Assembly (NCBI GenBank): GCA_937969505.1
Contig: CALBWA010000009.1
Coordinates: 124,001 to 188,000, forward strand
Length of the DNA: 64,000 nt
From: an uncultured Erythrobacter sp.
GTDB taxonomy: Bacteria; Pseudomonadota; Alphaproteobacteria; Sphingomonadales; Sphingomonadaceae
Reading direction: 5' to 3'
Below, piece after piece: positions 60,910 to 64,000 of the stretch. The position numbers and the translations under genes are program-made. The first letter of the stretch is position 1. Every line of letters starts with the position of its first letter. The notes beneath the pieces are model-generated. The model made no database searches, was not told the DNA's origin, and saw only the letters and a program-made list of their open reading frames with translations.

Positions 60910-62250
60910 ATGATGACCAAAACGAAACTCTCTTTCCTTGCAGTCGCTGCAGCGGCAACCACACTTACCGGTTGCAGTGGCGGTTTGTTTGGTGGTGGAG
61001 ACACCCGCACGACGCCAACCATAGGTGAACGGGTTCCTGTGCTCTCGCGCATTGAAACCGGGGCGAAGGTTGATCCGGCTCTGGCCGGCGTTTCCGTGGT
61101 GCTCCCTCCGGCGCAGGCCAACACGGAGTGGGCCCAGGTTGGCGGAACAGCGAGCAAATCATATGGCCATCTTGCTCTGGCGGAGGCGCCCACTCGAGTC
61201 TGGACGGCCCAGATCGAAGGGTCAGGCAACCGCCGCAGGCTGGCAGCTGCGCCTGTTGTTGGTGACGGCAAATTGTTTGCCGTTGATAGCAGCGGTGTAG
61301 TCCACGCATTTGATGCGCAAACAGGCTCACGACTGTGGCAGCAGAACCCGGGGCTGGAAGACAATATGCGCGACGCAGCCTTTGGCGGCGGGGTCAGCTA
61401 TGACAGCGGAAAAGTTTACGTCACTAACGGAACAGGCGAAGTCTATGCGCTGGATGCGCAGACAGGTGCACCGGATTGGAAAGTGAAACCATCTGGCCCG
61501 CTGCGTGGGTCGCCAACTGTTGCCTTTGGCCAGGTCTTTGTGATGACGCAAGACAACCAGGTGTTCTCGCTGGATAGCCGCGACGGCTCGCTCATCTGGC
61601 AGGAATCGGGTTCGACCACACAGGCAGGCGTTTTTGGCGTTGCTGCTCCTGCTGCGGGCCAAGGTTCTGTGATTACTGGTTATTCATCGGGCGAATTGAG
61701 CGCTTATCGGTACGAAAATGGTCGCGTGCTGTGGGCTGACGCATTGGCACGCACTTCGATTTCAACCTCGGTCGGGTCGCTAACAGATATTGATGCCGAT
61801 CCGATCATTGATTCTGGTCGGGTTTACGCTCTGGGCCAGGGTGGCCGCATGGCAGCTTACGAGCTGGTCACGGGCCAGCGCATCTGGGAACTGAGCCTGG
61901 CGGGTATTTCGACCCCGGCAATTGCCGGTGAATGGATTTTCACGCTGACCGATGATGCGCGTTTGCTCGCGATTGCACGCTCGACCGGCAAGGTGCGCTG
62001 GATCACTCAGCTGCAAGGGTTCCGGAAGGAAGAGAAGCGCGAAGATCCTATTTTCTGGACCGGGCCTGTTTTGGCTGGGAACCAGCTGTGGGTCGCAAGT
62101 TCGCGCGGGTTGGTTTACAACATCAGCGTGGGCGAAGGATCGGCCAATCAGTATGTTGACCTAGATCAGCCTGTCAGCCTGCCTCCGATTGTCGCCAACA
62201 ATACGCTTTATATTCTCGACGATAGCGGCCGTATCCACGCCTATCGCTGA
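60910..62250 (+). CDS. bamB: Outer-membrane assembly lipoprotein BamB
   Basis: A 446-residue PQQ-like eight-bladed beta-propeller. The signal peptide ends in the lipobox LTGCSGG (Cys at about residue 22). Tryptophan-docking motifs repeat (e.g. VYALDAQTGAPDWKVKPSGP and VFSLDSRDGSLIWQESG). It belongs to the Bam complex that folds outer-membrane beta-barrels such as the TonB-dependent receptor in this window. Longer than E. coli BamB (392 residues), mostly by an extended N-terminal linker. Co-transcribed with the TPR gene. Confidence 0.92.
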   Translation: MMTKTKLSFLAVAAAATTLTGCSGGLFGGGDTRTTPTIGERVPVLSRIETGAKVDPALAGVSVVLPPAQANTEWAQVGGTASKSYGHLALAEAPTRVWTAQIEGSGNRRRLAAAPVVGDGKLFAVDSSGVVHAFDAQTGSRLWQQNPGLEDNMRDAAFGGGVSYDSGKVYVTNGTGEVYALDAQTGAPDWKVKPSGPLRGSPTVAFGQVFVMTQDNQVFSLDSRDGSLIWQESGSTTQAGVFGVAAPAAGQGSVITGYSSGELSAYRYENGRVLWADALARTSISTSVGSLTDIDADPIIDSGRVYALGQGGRMAAYELVTGQRIWELSLAGISTPAIAGEWIFTLTDDARLLAIARSTGKVRWITQLQGFRKEEKREDPIFWTGPVLAGNQLWVASSRGLVYNISVGEGSANQYVDLDQPVSLPPIVANNTLYILDDSGRIHAYR

Positions 62251-62277
62251 GGCGCGTGCAGCAGGCGGGTTCGCCAA

Positions 62278-63648
62278 CTAGAAGCTGTATTTGTAGACCC
62301 GGCTGACATCTCCAGCCCACTCGCCATGGTACATGTCGAGCAGGCGCTGGGCTGGTACTTTGCCGGTCGAAACGATTTCGTCGAGTGTTTCGAGAAAGCC
62401 GGTTTCATTGTCGCCACTGGCGTTCAATTGTGCCCGTGCGGTCAGACCTTTGCGGGAAATGGCGAGCACTTCCTTGGCCAAATCCTGCAATGTGCCACCC
62501 CCTGGAATGGGTGTGTGGAGCGCAGTCTTGGGCACGCCGTTGCGCAGCGCCTCGCGCTCTTCCATGGTCCAGTGCTTGACCACATCCCATGCTGCATCAA
62601 GAGCGGTATCGTCGTATAGCAGACCGACCCAGAATGCGGGCAGGGCGCAAATCCGGCTCCACGGGCCGCCGTCGGCACCACGCATTTCCAGAAAGCTTTT
62701 CAATCGCACTTCGGGGAATGCAGTGGACAAATGATCCCACCAATCGGATTGAGTCGGCTTTTCGCCAGGCAGGGCTGGCAATTCTCCGCGTAGAAAATCG
62801 CGGAAGCTCATGCCCGCCGCGTCAATATATTTCCCGTCGCGGAAAACGAAATACATCGGCACATCGAGCATGTAATCTGCCCATCGCTCATATCCGAACC
62901 CGTCTTCGAAAACGAACGGTAGCATGCCGGTGCGGTGCGGATCTGTGTCAGACCAGATGTGGCTGCGATAAGAGAGGTAACCATTCGGCTTGCCTTCGGT
63001 GAAGGGCGAATTGGCAAACAGGGCAGTTGCCAGCGGTTGCAAGGCCAAGCCGGTGCGGAACTTCTTGGCCATGTCCGCTTCTGATGAATAGTCGAGATTG
63101 ACCTGGATAGTGCAGGTCCGCAGCATCATATCGAGGCCCAGATTGCCGACTTTGGGCATGTGCCGCATCATGATGTCATACCGGCCTTTGGGCATGACCG
63201 GCAGCTCTTCACGGGTCTTGTCAGGCCACATACCAAGCCCAAGAAAGCCAACGCCGCAATCCTCGCCAATGTCCTTCACCTGGGTCAGATGTCGGCCGGT
63301 TTCAGCGCAGGTCTGGTGCAGATTGACGAGCGGCGCGCCCGACAATTCCAGCTGCCCTGCCGGTTCCAGGCTAACGGTCCCATCATCCCCGGCCATCGCG
63401 ATGACCTTGCCGTTTTCCACAACCGGTCTCCAACCAAACTCCTGCATTTTCATCAGAATGTCATGGATACCGCACGGTTCGGCGTAAGATGGTGCCCGAT
63501 AATCGGACCGCTTGAAGACCAGCTTTTCGTGCTCGGTCCCGATGCGCCAATCGCGCTTGGGTTTCTCGCCAGCCGCCATCGGCGCAATCAACTGCTCGCG
63601 TGATTCGATGATCGGATCGTCAGCGGTGGAAACGTCTCGCGTGCTCAT
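62278..63648 (-). CDS. gshA: Glutamate-cysteine ligase, plant type
   Basis: A 456-residue GCS2-type ligase joining glutamate and cysteine in glutathione synthesis. IGTEHEKLVFKRSDYRAP is the conserved ATP/Mg region, and DDGTVSLEPAGQLELSGAPL is another. RTCTIQVNLDYSSEADMAKK and LGMWPDKTREELPVMPKGRY fit the plant/alphaproteobacterial class. Start is ATG 63648; a start 6 codons further upstream exists. It lies just downstream of rsmE on the same strand (39 bases); the glutathione user GST is at 19.2 kb. Confidence 0.95.
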   Translation of the reverse strand: MSTRDVSTADDPIIESREQLIAPMAAGEKPKRDWRIGTEHEKLVFKRSDYRAPSYAEPCGIHDILMKMQEFGWRPVVENGKVIAMAGDDGTVSLEPAGQLELSGAPLVNLHQTCAETGRHLTQVKDIGEDCGVGFLGLGMWPDKTREELPVMPKGRYDIMMRHMPKVGNLGLDMMLRTCTIQVNLDYSSEADMAKKFRTGLALQPLATALFANSPFTEGKPNGYLSYRSHIWSDTDPHRTGMLPFVFEDGFGYERWADYMLDVPMYFVFRDGKYIDAAGMSFRDFLRGELPALPGEKPTQSDWWDHLSTAFPEVRLKSFLEMRGADGGPWSRICALPAFWVGLLYDDTALDAAWDVVKHWTMEEREALRNGVPKTALHTPIPGGGTLQDLAKEVLAISRKGLTARAQLNASGDNETGFLETLDEIVSTGKVPAQRLLDMYHGEWAGDVSRVYKYSF

Positions 63649-63687
63649 GCCGGTTGCCCTAGGCAAGGGATGGCGCGGTGAAAAGAG

Positions 63688-64000
63688 CTAATTCGCCCAG
63701 TCGCCCTGCGCGCCCATCCACAGCGCGGTTGCTGCCAAAGCAGCGGTCTCACCCCGCAAAATACGCGGACCCAATGTGATCGGGCGGACCATGGGATGGC
63801 TGCGCAACATCTCACGCTCGGCATTGTCGAAACCGCCTTCCGGGCCAATCAGCAATGCCGCAGGGCCGGAATGTGCGGAAAATGCATCAGCCGCAGGTGT
63901 GCCACCTATCTCGTCAGCAAAGAATATCGCCCGTTCGGCGGGCCAGTCGCGTAGAATTTGCTCCAGTTTCACCGGTTGCGCCAGATCGGGCAAGGCGGTG
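63688..64000 (-). CDS. rsmE: 16S rRNA m3U1498 methyltransferase RsmE, 3' part
   Basis: The C-terminal 103 or so residues of a SPOUT-class methyltransferase; the gene runs off the right edge of the window. AALLIGPEGGFDNAEREML and LGPRILRGETAALAATALW, the trefoil-knot SAM site, are diagnostic. Full-length RsmE is about 240 residues, so more than half is outside. It is probably co-transcribed with gshA. Confidence 0.92.
   Translation of the reverse strand, partial: TALPDLAQPVKLEQILRDWPAERAIFFADEIGGTPAADAFSAHSGPAALLIGPEGGFDNAEREMLRSHPMVRPITLGPRILRGETAALAATALWMGAQGDWAN

Noticed and set aside
1-64000. Mobile elements, prophage, CRISPR arrays, toxin-antitoxin pairs
   Set aside because: No transposase, integrase, terminal inverted repeats, evenly spaced repeats or typical antitoxin pair were seen.
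1-64000. tRNA, rRNA or other structured RNA genes
   Set aside because: All gaps but one are under 300 bases and none shows a cloverleaf or a conserved RNA pattern that I can trust. tRNA-scanning software would be decisive.

Overview
This 64 kb window is a gene-dense stretch of chromosome from an alphaproteobacterium, most probably order Sphingomonadales, family Erythrobacteraceae (Erythrobacter or Altererythrobacter type). Evidence: a cytochrome c oxidase operon with CtaG/Cox11 and SURF1, the order hisG-hisD-nusB-thiL, a plant-type glutamate-cysteine ligase, a large TonB-dependent receptor, a Lys/Ala-tailed L21 and the infA-maf-ribonuclease-yacG cluster. No rRNA, tRNA, CRISPR array, insertion sequence, prophage or integrase gene was found, so this looks like core chromosome with a few accessory islands. 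The assignment rests on protein style and synteny only.

Layout. 1-2.0 kb: infA-maf-RNase E/G-like-yacG (minus). 2.2-12.8 kb: TonB-dependent receptor, a wax-ester synthase/hydrolase pair, uvrC, tesB and a K+-independent proton-pumping pyrophosphatase (hppA). 13.0-16.3 kb: hisG-hisD-nusB-thiL (minus), where thiL appears to begin with AUA. 16.3-25.8 kb: DUF2332 protein, SDR-bolA, DnaJ-domain protein, GST, MpaB-type protein with an autoregulated TetR repressor, an orphan cobS, a PBP1A-type peptidoglycan synthase and two overlapping hotdog thioesterases. 25.9-28.0 kb: a three-gene cassette of one 46-residue peptide and two unrecognised proteins, which is the best candidate here for an undescribed system. 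28.0-32.6 kb: pyrE-pdxJ-small membrane protein-acpS-lepB-DUF3089-ruvX (minus).

32.8-45.2 kb: a collinear plus-strand block covering the aa3-type oxidase (ctaC, ctaD, ctaB, small CoxF-like protein, ctaG, ctaE, DUF983, SURF1), then thrC, a methyltransferase, folB, a truncated SDR-like protein and moaA-moaD-moaE. Several hairpins punctuate the block. 45.2-47.0 kb: an FNR-type oxygen regulator, a lipoprotein, and a membrane protein preceded by a perfect FNR box. 47.2-50.4 kb: rplU-rpmA, a GNAT acetyltransferase, and a predicted metal-dependent hydrolase divergent from a TetR regulator across a duplicated operator. 50.4-64.0 kb: ygfZ, an ATP-grasp protein, pyrC, rarD, a glycine-zipper envelope protein, astD-selO, an alpha/beta hydrolase with a glycosyltransferase, a TPR protein with bamB, gshA, and the 3' part of rsmE running off the right edge.

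Most genes are housekeeping. Start codons were moved from the longest reading frame to the best-supported start wherever a ribosome-binding site, a 4-base overlap with the previous gene, or the family N terminus decided it. These choices are stated per gene.
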